The notes under the pieces are model-generated. The model saw only the letters and a list, made by a program, of their open reading frames with translations, made no database searches and had not been told where the DNA came from. This document shows, one piece after another, positions 35,701 through 42,959 of a stretch of 64,000 bases of DNA. The DNA lies in contig NZ_CP177163.1 of NCBI RefSeq assembly GCF_046736075.1, forward strand, positions 1,240,001 to 1,304,000, in the 5' to 3' direction. The position numbers and the translations under genes are program-made. The number at the start of each line of letters is the position of its first letter. The first letter of the stretch is position 1. The DNA comes from Stenotrophomonas sp046736075 (GTDB taxonomy: Bacteria; Pseudomonadota; Gammaproteobacteria; Xanthomonadales; Xanthomonadaceae).

Positions 35701-35849
35701 TCCACCGACACCGAGACGATCGGCGGATCGATCGCCGGCAGTTCGCGCAGGGTCAGGCGGGTGAACGACATGATGCCCAGCACGACGAGCAGCAGGCTCA
35801 TCACCACGGCAAATACCGGGCGCTGGATGGAAACGTCGGAGAGCTTCAT
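32724..35849 (-). CDS. RND multidrug efflux permease (AcrB-type)
   Basis: 1041 residues, full length for a hydrophobe/amphiphile efflux pump. N-terminal span at 10–30, two large periplasmic porter/docking regions, and eleven further spans; the proton relay pair is present in CIGLVVDDAIVVVENVQ. The ATG overlaps the stop of the adaptor gene (ATGA). Inner-membrane proton/drug antiporter that works as a trimer with the adaptor and an outer-membrane channel. No channel gene is in the operon, so a TolC-type partner elsewhere is likely. Substrates are not known; sequence alone does not match it to a specific Sme pump with certainty. Confidence 0.93.
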   Translation of the reverse strand: MKLSDVSIQRPVFAVVMSLLLVVLGIMSFTRLTLRELPAIDPPIVSVSVDYTGASAAVIESRITQVLEDALAGIEGIDTINARSSNGRAQVSIEFTSNRDIEAAANDVRDAVSRVADRMPEEARPPEIAKVESDADPIIWLNMSSTTMDTLELSDYADRYVVDRFSSLDGVAQVRIGGRQRYAMRIWLDRDQLAARGLTVGDVETALRNENVELPAGRIESADRDFTLRVERNYVKPEDFAGIPLGKGADGYVVRMGDVARIELASSERRAYYRSNGEPNIGLGIVKTSTANALDVAREAREEAERIGSTLPQGTRIFVAFDNTTFIEAAVDRVYATLVEAMLLVLAVIWLFLGSFRAALIPAVTVPVCLVAAFIALYAFGFSINLLTLLALVLCIGLVVDDAIVVVENVQRRIDLGEPPLVASKRGTAQVAFAVIATTAVLVAVFLPVGFLEGNTGRLFRELAVALAAAVALSAFVSLTLTPMMASKLLKPHTGQPPRGLHGLINRNLDRLSAGYGRVLDAHVGRTWIYIVVMVLSLLASAALLKLLPSELAPAEDRGSFQIMIDGPEGAGFDYTVGQVQQVEKIVSGFVGEDKPIVRANPRVPGGFGASEEMHTGRISVFLQPWRQRDVSTPDVAADLQTHLNDLRGVRVRTQVGGGLVRSQGQPFQIVLGGPEYAEIAQWRDRMLLRMADNPGLVGADSDYKETRPQMRVNINRQRAADLGVPVTAIGGALETMMGSRRVTTFVDNGEEYDVLVQAGRDGRASPDDLAAIRVRAANGELIPLSNLVTLSEVAEAGNLNRFNRLRSITISAGLAPGYPLGEAIAWAQQTAREELPQHAQIDWKGESREYQNAGSAVLLTFAMALLVVYLVLAAQFESFIHPLVIMLTVPLGVLGALLGLYVSGGTINLFSQIGIVMLVGLAAKNGILIVEFANQLRDEGRDVHQAIVESAMVRLRPILMTSIATVVGAIPLVVAGGPGSASRGTIGIVVIFGVTVSTFLSLFVVPAFYSLLAPYTRSPEAVARELARQEADTPSVGGHA

Positions 35850-36961
35850 CCGCCGGCGCCCGTCTGCGCGGCCGGTGCCGGTGCCGGTGCCGGGGTCACC
35901 TCCGGCGCCGGGGCGGCGGCAGGCGCGGCGTCATGCGCCTGCACCTTCAGGCCGGGACGCAGTTTGCCGGTGCCGTCCACGACGATGCGATCGCCGGCCT
36001 GGAGGCCGCTGCGGATTTCCACCACGCCGGCGCGGCGGGCGCCGGTGGCCACGTCGGTGCGCTCCACGCTCTGGTCCGCCTTGACGCGGTAAACGAAGGA
36101 GTCGCGGCCGACCTGGACCACGGCGATTTCCGGAATCACCAGGGCCTGGCGTTCCGGGCGGAACATGCGCACGTCCAGCAGCATGCCGGGGCGCAGCGCA
36201 TGGTCGGCGTTGATGAAGTCCGCGCGTACGGTCACCGCGCGGGTGCCCGGATCGACACGGGTGTCGATGGTCGCCACCTCGCCGTCGAACGTACGGCCGG
36301 GATAGGCCACGCTGGTGGCGCTGACCTTGTCGCCCGTGGAGAGCGAGGCAAGCTCGGCCTCCGGGACCTGGAAGTCCACGTGCATGCGCTCGATGTCGTC
36401 CAGCGTGGCAATGGTGGTGGAGGGCGTCACCAGCGAGCCGGCGCTGACCTGGCGGATGCCCAGCACGCCGGCGAACGGCGCACGCACCCGGCGGTCGCCG
36501 ATGTCCGACTGCATTTCGCGCACGCGCGCTTCGGCGGCGTCGCGGATGGCGCGCTGGGTATCCAGCGTCGCACTGGCCACCAGCTGCTGCGCGGCCAGCT
36601 CGCGCTGGCGCTTGTACAGCTGGTCGGCTTCGGCGAAGGTCGCCTGCGCCTGCAGCAGGGCCGCTTCCTGGGCCTGGCCGCGCAGGGTCACCAGCGGCGC
36701 GCCGGCATTGACCTGCTGGCCACTCTCGAAATGCACGGTTTCGATGATTTCACTGACCTTGGCGGTGATCGTCACCGACTCGCGCGCCTTGGCGGTGCCC
36801 AGCGCCTGCAGCGTGTCGCTCCATGCCGAGGACTGCACCACCTGGGTGGTGACCGGCACGGCGTCGGCCTGCCGGCGTGCGGCCTCGTCTTTGCTGCCAC
36901 AGCCGGCCAGGAGGGCCAGCCCGAGGCCAACGGCGATGCGCGCGGTGATGCGTCCCAACAT
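35846..36961 (-). CDS. RND efflux periplasmic adaptor (lipoprotein)
   Basis: 371 residues from ATG 36961. Lipobox LLAGC near residue 20 and a short N-terminal hydrophobic segment. Lipoyl half-motifs (TITAKVSEIIETVHFESGQQVNAGAPLVTL and RVRAPFAGVLGIRQVSAGSLV) flank a short coiled-coil hairpin; the C-terminus is Ala/Pro-rich. Forms the tripartite pump with the permease. A longer start at TTG 36994 would bury the lipobox and is rejected. A TTGACA-like −35 lies upstream but I cannot assign a −10. Confidence 0.9.
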   Translation of the reverse strand: MLGRITARIAVGLGLALLAGCGSKDEAARRQADAVPVTTQVVQSSAWSDTLQALGTAKARESVTITAKVSEIIETVHFESGQQVNAGAPLVTLRGQAQEAALLQAQATFAEADQLYKRQRELAAQQLVASATLDTQRAIRDAAEARVREMQSDIGDRRVRAPFAGVLGIRQVSAGSLVTPSTTIATLDDIERMHVDFQVPEAELASLSTGDKVSATSVAYPGRTFDGEVATIDTRVDPGTRAVTVRADFINADHALRPGMLLDVRMFRPERQALVIPEIAVVQVGRDSFVYRVKADQSVERTDVATGARRAGVVEIRSGLQAGDRIVVDGTGKLRPGLKVQAHDAAPAAAPAPEVTPAPAPAPAAQTGAGG

Positions 36962-37151
36962 GAAGAAAAACCCCGGATGTTCCACGACCGGCAAGTGTAG
37001 CCACGGGCCGTGTCAAGACATATGTGCCAAGCGTTTACCAGCCTCTTCACATCGGCCGATGACAGGCGCAACGCCTTTCGTGCTGGGGCCTGCCACGCGT
37101 GTAACGGCATGTGTCAGCGCATGTCGATTTACGTCGCTGGACCCTCCGGAA

Positions 37152-37172
37152 GGGGGGCGGTTGCCGCCCCCC
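37152..37172 (-). terminator. Strong GC hairpin after the copper receptor gene
   Basis: GGGGGGCGG/CCGCCCCCC stem with a TTG loop, 11 bases past the receptor stop. No U-tract follows, so it may be a weak or Rho-assisted terminator, and could also stabilise the transcript end. Confidence 0.5.
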
Positions 37173-37182
37173 CTTCACGCCC

Positions 37183-39243
37183 TCAGTAGCGGTAGTTCAC
37201 CTTCATCCAGGCGGTGCGGCCGGGTTCATTGATGCGCACCGGATCGGCCGGGAAGCCGAAATCGGCGCTGCCGGCCAGGTTCAGGTGCTCGCTGTAGGCA
37301 CGGTCGAACAGGTTGTCGATGCCCGCGCTGAGCCGCAGTGCATCGCTGAGGCGGTAGCTGGCGTTGAGCGCCAGCGTGGCGAAGCCCGCGCTGGGGCCGA
37401 GGTCGCGGGCGACCACATTGCCCTGCCCCACCGCCACACGGTGCTGGCGGGTCACCGCCCGGCCAAGCGCGCCGACGCTCCAGCGCTCGCCTTCCCAGTT
37501 GGCGCTGAGCCGGGCTTCCAGCGGCGGCATCTGCGGCAGTGCGCCGCCGCTGGTGCGGTTCTCGCCCCAGGCGTAGGCCAGCGTGCCGCCGAGCTTCCAG
37601 CGCTCGCCCAGCCGCACATCGGCACCGGCTTCGGCGCCGGCGATGCGCGCATCGATGTTGCCGGCCTGGGCCATGCTGCCCATCATGCCGCCCTCGTGGT
37701 AGGTGAACAGGATGTAGTCCTGCAGCCGGCCGGCATAGGCCGACACCCACGCATCGAGGCGATCGCCGCGGTACTGCAGGCCAAGGTCGAGCTGGGTGGT
37801 CTTCTCCGGCCGGATGCCGGCGAACGCGTTCGGCGCGCCCATCGGGCCCATGTCCGGCGAGAACAGCTCCCAGTAGTCCGGCATGCGCTCGCTATGACCG
37901 ACGCCGGCATACCAGGTCAGCGCCGGGGCGATGTCGCGTTCGATGCGCAGGAAGCCGCTGCCCAGGTCCTCGCGGCGGGTCTGCCCGGCGGTCGGATTGG
38001 GCATGCCCATCATGCCGGTGGTGGCGCGTTTGTCGGTGACGTCGGCACGGTCGATGCGCAGCCCGCCGACCCAGCGTTGCGCGGTGCCCTCACCGAGGGT
38101 GATCTCGGTGAACGCGCCGCGCGTGTCGAAGCGTGCATCGGTGCGCCACGGCTGCTGGCGGTAGGCATTGCGGCCCATCGCGTTGCGGCTGCGGTGGCGG
38201 CTGTCCTGCGCATCGATGCCGGCGACGATGGCAACGTTCTGCCAGCGCCATTCCGAGGCGACGCGGCCACCGGTGGTACGCCGATCGACATTGGACCCCA
38301 TCGGCATCGGCATGCTGCTGTCCGGGTTCGGCGTGCGCAGCGTGTAGTTGTCCATCACGTGGTCGGCGTCGTTGTAGTAGACGTTGGCCAGCAGCTTGTC
38401 CCACGCGCCGGGCAGGTTGTCCTTCTCGAAACGGGCCGCGTAGCTGGTGCGTTTGAACGCCGCACCGTCCATGCCGCGCCCGGCGTACCGCGCGATGGCG
38501 TCACCGGTGCCGGCCGACAGCTCCAGCACGGTGTCGGCATCGGGCGTCCAGCCGATGGCAACGTCGCTGTTCCACTTGCGCCACTTCGACGGCACCACGT
38601 TGCCGTTGCCATCGGTGTAGTCGTCCGCCTCGGAGCGGTTGCCGTTGACCCGCACGTAGCCCGGTGTGGCGCCGGCGGTGAGGTCGATCACCTGGTCGTT
38701 GCGGTTGCGCGAGCCGACCAGCGCGCTGGCATCGAGATCGATGCCCGGCGTATCGAAGCGCGGCGTATCGCGCTCGAAGCGCACCGTGCCGGCCGACGCG
38801 CCCGCGCCCCAGCGCACGCTCTGCGGACCCTTGATGATGGTCAGCCGGTCGAAGGTTTCCGGCGCGATGTAGGACAGCGGGTTGTCCATCCGCGCCGGGC
38901 AGGCGCCGATCAGATTGCCCTCGTTGCTGACGATGTTCAGGCGCGAACCGAACATGCCGCGCAGCACCGGATCGCCATTGGTGCCGCCGTTGCGGATCGC
39001 CGAGAAGCCGGGGACGGTCTTGAGATAGTCGGCGCCGTCGCTGGCCGGCACCGGCTGGCGCGGCAGCCGGGGGTCGGTGACCCAATGCAGCGGCGAGGAC
39101 GGCGCGCTGGCGGTGACCACCAGGGTGTCGAGGGTGCGGGCGGTATCGCGTTCGGCGGCGTGCAGCGGCAGCGCGGCCAGCGCGAGGGAGAGGGAAACAG
39201 ACAGGCGCGTCGATGCGCCCGCGCTGCGGGAAGAAACAGTCAT
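37183..39243 (-). CDS. TonB-dependent copper receptor (OprC/NosA-like)
   Basis: 686 residues. Signal peptide to about 30, TonB box near LDTLVVTA (38–45), plug domain to about 170 with Cys115 and Met119 in CPARM (the CxxxM copper-binding pattern described for OprC), then a 22-strand beta-barrel ending in the aromatic VNYRY. Several Met-rich loops (MPMPMG, GMMGMPN, MGPMGAPN) fit copper handling. In Pseudomonas OprC imports copper. The DUF2946 gene lies 72 bases upstream on the same strand, a common pairing for copper uptake. Family assignment is good; the transported ion is inferred. Confidence 0.88.
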   Translation of the reverse strand: MTVSSRSAGASTRLSVSLSLALAALPLHAAERDTARTLDTLVVTASAPSSPLHWVTDPRLPRQPVPASDGADYLKTVPGFSAIRNGGTNGDPVLRGMFGSRLNIVSNEGNLIGACPARMDNPLSYIAPETFDRLTIIKGPQSVRWGAGASAGTVRFERDTPRFDTPGIDLDASALVGSRNRNDQVIDLTAGATPGYVRVNGNRSEADDYTDGNGNVVPSKWRKWNSDVAIGWTPDADTVLELSAGTGDAIARYAGRGMDGAAFKRTSYAARFEKDNLPGAWDKLLANVYYNDADHVMDNYTLRTPNPDSSMPMPMGSNVDRRTTGGRVASEWRWQNVAIVAGIDAQDSRHRSRNAMGRNAYRQQPWRTDARFDTRGAFTEITLGEGTAQRWVGGLRIDRADVTDKRATTGMMGMPNPTAGQTRREDLGSGFLRIERDIAPALTWYAGVGHSERMPDYWELFSPDMGPMGAPNAFAGIRPEKTTQLDLGLQYRGDRLDAWVSAYAGRLQDYILFTYHEGGMMGSMAQAGNIDARIAGAEAGADVRLGERWKLGGTLAYAWGENRTSGGALPQMPPLEARLSANWEGERWSVGALGRAVTRQHRVAVGQGNVVARDLGPSAGFATLALNASYRLSDALRLSAGIDNLFDRAYSEHLNLAGSADFGFPADPVRINEPGRTAWMKVNYRY

Positions 39244-39315
39244 GGTGGAACTCCGGAAAACGCACAGGCACGCGGCGCCATCACGGCGTCGCGCAGCAGG
39301 AAAAGAGAGGCGGTC

Positions 39316-39801
39316 TCAGGCGTTCAACGGCGGGCCGCGGGCGGCATGTGCGGGCCAGCGCAGGCTGCGCGGGCCGGCGACCGCGCGCAGTACAAGCGGT
39401 GCGATGACCGGCAGCGCCGGCAGCAGCAGGATCAGCACGGCCAGCCACGGCATCAGCCGTGAGGCCATCATGCAGTACTCGCAGGCCTCACCATGCCCGG
39501 CGTGTTCGCCCTGCGGCGGCGGAACCGGTGCGGCCGGGACCGCAGGGGCATTGCCGTGCAGGCCGTGGGCGGCCATGTCGTGGGTGGCCATGTCGTGATG
39601 CCGGGGCATGTCCGCCATCGGCATCGCGTGGGCGGCGCTGTCGTGCCCGGGCATGGCATGGTCGCCCATCGGCATCACCCTGGCCGGCGCATCGGCGTGC
39701 GCCTGCTGCCAGCGGCTGACCAGCGGGGCCAGCGCCATCAGCAGCGTCGCCACAAAGGCGAGCTGCAGAAAAAAGGCGTACGGGCGACGACGACGGTTCA
39801 C
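39316..39801 (-). CDS. DUF2946 His/Met-rich protein, probable copper-related
   Basis: 161 residues. An N-terminal hydrophobic segment (FFLQLAFVATLLMALAPLV) may be an anchor or signal; the following about 70 residues are rich in His and Met (HAMPGHDSAAHAMPMADMPRHHDM…), typical of copper-binding tails. A CEYC motif sits near residue 110, followed by a hydrophobic segment (LMPWLAVLILLLPALPVIAPLVL). DUF2946 proteins often neighbour copper receptors. Probably binds or relays copper at the envelope; unproven. Confidence 0.82.
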   Translation of the reverse strand: MNRRRRPYAFFLQLAFVATLLMALAPLVSRWQQAHADAPARVMPMGDHAMPGHDSAAHAMPMADMPRHHDMATHDMAAHGLHGNAPAVPAAPVPPPQGEHAGHGEACEYCMMASRLMPWLAVLILLLPALPVIAPLVLRAVAGPRSLRWPAHAARGPPLNA

Positions 39802-39898
39802 CGCGTCAGTGTAGACCGCGCTCCAGGGTTGGCCGTGCGACGAACCGTCGCAGGCGACCGTGGCGGCGCCGAGCCGACCCCCGGTCGGCCCCCACCGG

Positions 39899-40882
39899 TC
39901 ACACCGTGATGGTCTGGGTCAGCGATTCCCAGGTGGGCGGCAGCGGCCAGTTGGCCTCCTGGTTGCCATCGATCACCCGGCGCAGGTCGCGGGTATCGAT
40001 CTGCGGGGCCAGCACGTGCACCAGTTCCAGTGCGTAGTCGCGCAGCACGCGGTCGCGCGGCAGCACCGCCCAGGCGATGCATTCGTCGATCGGGGCCGGG
40101 GCGGGCCAGGCGCGCAGATCCTCGTCGCTGGCATTCACCGCCATTTCCGCCAGCAGGCCCACGCCCAGGCCCGTGCGTACGTAGGTCTTGATCAGATCCG
40201 CGTCGAGCGCGGTCAGGGCGATGTCCGGGGTCAGCCCGGCGCTGGCGAACGCCCGCTGCAGGGACGAGCTGCCACGGGTGGAGGACTCGTAGCTGATCAG
40301 CGGATGGGAGGCGAGCGCCTGCAGATCCGGCGCGGCGCCGGGACGGTCGAGCGCGTGCCCGCGCGGCACCAGCACCAGCCGGCGCCAGCGGTACAGCGGA
40401 ATGGCGATGCCGGCACTGGGCTCGGCACCGGCCGTGGAAATGATCGCGATGTCCGCATCGCCCTGGCTGAGCAGGTCCAGCGCATCGCTTTCGGCAGCCT
40501 GTTGCAGATGCACGCTGACCTGCGGGTACGCCTGTTTGATCCGCGCCACGGCCGGCGGCAGCACGAAGCGCGCCTGGGTATGGGTGGTGGTGAGGATCAG
40601 CTGGCCCTGGCTCTCGCGGCGCTGGTTGGCCGCATAGGTGCGGATGTTGTTGGCCTCGGACAGCACCGCGCGGGCGCGGCCGATCACTTCCACGCCGGCC
40701 GGGGTCACCGCCTCCAGGCTGCGGCCCTTGCGCACGAACAGCAGGAAGCCGAGTTCGTCTTCCAGCTGCTTGAGCTGCTTGGACAGGCCGGGCTGGGTGG
40801 CGTGCACGCGCGAGGCGGCCAGCGTGATGTTCAGCTCGGCGTCGGCGATGGCCACCAGGTAACGAAGTTGGGTGAGCGTCAT
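39899..40882 (-). CDS. cysB: LysR-family regulator, CysB-type
   Basis: 327 residues from ATG 40882. N-terminal winged helix-turn-helix (LTQLRYLVAIADAELNITLAASRVHATQPGLSKQLKQLEDELG) and a substrate-binding domain ending around 300. Strongest similarity by eye is to CysB/Cbl regulators of sulfur assimilation, and divergent position to the cysteine synthase supports it. CysB binds O-acetyl- or N-acetylserine. An upstream in-frame ATG at 40915 is less likely. Confidence 0.88.
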   Translation of the reverse strand: MTLTQLRYLVAIADAELNITLAASRVHATQPGLSKQLKQLEDELGFLLFVRKGRSLEAVTPAGVEVIGRARAVLSEANNIRTYAANQRRESQGQLILTTTHTQARFVLPPAVARIKQAYPQVSVHLQQAAESDALDLLSQGDADIAIISTAGAEPSAGIAIPLYRWRRLVLVPRGHALDRPGAAPDLQALASHPLISYESSTRGSSSLQRAFASAGLTPDIALTALDADLIKTYVRTGLGVGLLAEMAVNASDEDLRAWPAPAPIDECIAWAVLPRDRVLRDYALELVHVLAPQIDTRDLRRVIDGNQEANWPLPPTWESLTQTITV

Positions 40883-40945
40883 GGGCGTGCGGTGCCGCGG
40901 GCGGGAGGGAGGCAACCCGACTGTAGGGCAATTGCCGTCACCAGC

Positions 40946-40967
40946 TTATAACCAAACGTTGTTTATG
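40946..40967. promoter_or_regulatory. Candidate LysR/CysB-type binding site
   Basis: The imperfect dyad around TTATAACCAAACGTTGTTTATGA, with left and right arms TTATAACCAAAC and GTTGTTTATGA, sits between the divergent cysB-type gene and cysteine synthase. It resembles the T-N11-A class of LysR sites. Assignment is by position and symmetry. Confidence 0.5.
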
Positions 40968-41130
40968 AAGGGTATCAGGTCATTTCCCGCTGTCATATGC
41001 CGGCGCTACGGTCTGCCGGTACACCCGGCGACGCCCCTGCCGCCGCGCCGGCCCGGCGCCACCGCGATCCGGCGCCCGACTCCCCCGCCGCACGGCCACC
41101 GGGCGGCACCGAACCGCTTTGGAGCATCCC

Positions 41131-42090
41131 ATGACGCTGTACAACTCCATCCTGGACACCATCGGCAACACCCCGGTGGTGCGCCTGCACCGCCTGGCCC
41201 CCGACCACGTGACCCTGTACGCCAAGGTCGAGGCCTTCAATCCGGGCGGCTCGGTCAAGGACCGGCTGGCGCTGGCGATCGTACTGGATGCCGAGGCGCG
41301 GGGCCTGCTCAAGCCCGGCGACACGATCGTCGAGGCGACCTCGGGCAACACCGGCGTGGCGCTGGCGATGGTGGCCGCCGCGCGCGGCTACAAGTTCGTG
41401 GCGACGATGGTGGAAACCTTCTCGATCGAGCGCCGCAAGCTGATGCGTGCCTACGGCGCCAAGGTGATCCTGACCCCGGCCGCCGAACGCGGCTCGGGCA
41501 TGGTCCGCCGCGCCAAGGAACTGGCCGAGGAACACGGCTGGTTCCTGGCCAGCCAGTTCGCCAACCCGGCCAACCCGGCGTATCACCGCAACACCACCGC
41601 GCCGGAGATCCTGCGCGACTTCGCCGGCAGGCGGCTGGACTACTTCGTCACCGGCTGGGGCACGGGCGGCACGCTGACCGGGGTGGGCGAAGTGCTCAAG
41701 GTGGCCCGTCCGGACACCCGCATCATCGCCACCGAGCCGCAGGGCGCGGCCCTGCTCAAGGGCGATGAGTGGAAGCCGCACAAGATCCAGGGCTGGACCC
41801 CGGACTTCGTGCCCGACGTGCTCAACCGCGGCGTCTACGATGAACTGCTGAGCATCGACGATGCCCGCGCGATCGAGACCGCGCGCCGCCTGGCGGCCGA
41901 GGAAGGCATCTTCGTCGGCATCTCCGCCGGTGCCACCGTGGCCAGCGCGCTGGACATCGCCGCGCACGCCGAACCGGGCAGCGTGATCCTGGCGATGCTG
42001 CCCGACACCGGCGAACGCTACTTCTCCACCCCGCTGTTCGCCGACATCAACGAGGGCTCCGACGACGACTGGCTGGCCGGTCTGCCCTGA
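41131..42090 (+). CDS. cysM: Cysteine synthase (O-acetylserine sulfhydrylase)
   Basis: 319 residues from ATG 41131, GGAG at good spacing. PLP-dependent: Lys43 (NPGGSVKDR) forms the internal aldimine, the substrate loop TSGNTG is at 70–75, the phosphate loop GTGGTLTGVG is near 181–190. The form without a CysK-type C-terminal recognition and with an MVETFS-like loop favours the CysM isoform, but CysK is possible. It supplies cysteine from O-acetylserine and sulfide or thiosulfate. Divergent from the cysB-type regulator and probably under its control. Confidence 0.93.
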   Translation: MTLYNSILDTIGNTPVVRLHRLAPDHVTLYAKVEAFNPGGSVKDRLALAIVLDAEARGLLKPGDTIVEATSGNTGVALAMVAAARGYKFVATMVETFSIERRKLMRAYGAKVILTPAAERGSGMVRRAKELAEEHGWFLASQFANPANPAYHRNTTAPEILRDFAGRRLDYFVTGWGTGGTLTGVGEVLKVARPDTRIIATEPQGAALLKGDEWKPHKIQGWTPDFVPDVLNRGVYDELLSIDDARAIETARRLAAEEGIFVGISAGATVASALDIAAHAEPGSVILAMLPDTGERYFSTPLFADINEGSDDDWLAGLP

Positions 42091-42115
42091 TCCCCACGTT
42101 GTCCCGGTAACCACC

Positions 42116-42141
42116 CGACGCCCACCCCACGGTGGGCGTCG
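42116..42141 (+). terminator. Hairpin after cysteine synthase
   Basis: CGACGCCCACC/GGTGGGCGTCG perfect 11-bp stem with CCAC loop, 25 bases past the stop, followed by TCGTATTC. Only a moderate T-run, so a weak terminator is plausible. The remaining 194 bases to the macro-domain gene hold nothing I recognise. Confidence 0.55.
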
Positions 42142-42335
42142 TCGTATTCAGTGCAACCGCGGCGCCTTCATCTGCCGTGAAGCCGCCGCACCGCATCGTG
42201 TGGGCATCGGGCAGCGCAACACCGGGTCGCACTGCCTGAGACGACGATGACGCAGCCTAGATGCCCTGCCCGTTACCGTGCAGGAAAGGATGTCATCCCG
42301 TTGGTTGGACCCGGACTCAGGAAGGAGCGGTACGC

Positions 42336-42959
42336 ATGAAGATCGAAGTGTGGCAGGGCGACATCACGACCCTGGCGGTGGATGCGATCGTCAATGCGGC
42401 CAACGAATCCCTGCTCGGCGGGGGCGGCGTGGACGGCGCGATCCATCGCGCGGCCGGGCCGGGCCTGCTCGAGGCCTGCCGTGCACTGCCGGAAATCCGC
42501 CCGGGCATGCGCTGCCCGACCGGCGAGGTGCGCGCCACCGACGCCTACGACCTGCCGGCGCGCTACGTGTTCCACACCGTGGGCCCGGTCTGGCAGGACG
42601 GCCAGCGCGATGAACCGGCGCTGCTCGCCAACTGCTACTGGAAATCGCTGCAGCTGGCGGAAAAGCTCGACCTGCAGTCGATCGCCTTCCCGGCCATCAG
42701 CTGCGGCGTGTTCGGTTACCCGCTGCATCAGGCCGCACAGATCGCCGCCACCGAAACCCTGACCTGGCAGCGCTCGCACCGCCAGCCGCGCCGCATCATC
42801 CTGGTCGCGTACAACGCCGCCACCTTCAAGGTCTACCAGCAGGCATTGGCCGCGCAGGGCCAGCCGGTGGAAAGCCCGCTGCTCGCAGGCACCCCCGCGT
42901 CGCCAGGGCGCACCGGTCTGGACCTGGATCTCGGCCTGCCGCCGGCCGCCGCGCTCTAG
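42336..42959 (+). CDS. Macro-domain protein (O-acetyl-ADP-ribose deacetylase-like)
   Basis: 207 residues from ATG 42336 with GAAGGAG ahead. MacroD-type fold: IVNAANESLLGGGGVDGAIHRAAGPGL at about 19–45 and FPAISCGVFGYPLHQAA at about 126–142 are the ADP-ribose-binding loops. Hydrolyses or reverses mono-ADP-ribosyl adducts and O-acetyl-ADP-ribose. The last 35 residues are Pro/Ala/Leu-rich and unlike the family core. Convergent with the M1-like gene; their ends overlap by 4 bases. Confidence 0.92.
   Translation: MKIEVWQGDITTLAVDAIVNAANESLLGGGGVDGAIHRAAGPGLLEACRALPEIRPGMRCPTGEVRATDAYDLPARYVFHTVGPVWQDGQRDEPALLANCYWKSLQLAEKLDLQSIAFPAISCGVFGYPLHQAAQIAATETLTWQRSHRQPRRIILVAYNAATFKVYQQALAAQGQPVESPLLAGTPASPGRTGLDLDLGLPPAAAL

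Noticed and set aside
32340..36092. 1250-codon plus-strand frame opposite the RND pump
   Set aside because: Antisense frame of a GC-rich gene pair with full RND and adaptor motifs on the minus strand; product is His/Gln/Arg low complexity.
36962..37110. Promoter for the RND operon
   Set aside because: A TTGACA is visible but no −10 lies at 16–18 bases; too weak to list.
37111..39462. 783-codon plus-strand frame opposite the copper receptor
   Set aside because: Same antisense effect; the minus strand holds a complete TonB-dependent receptor.
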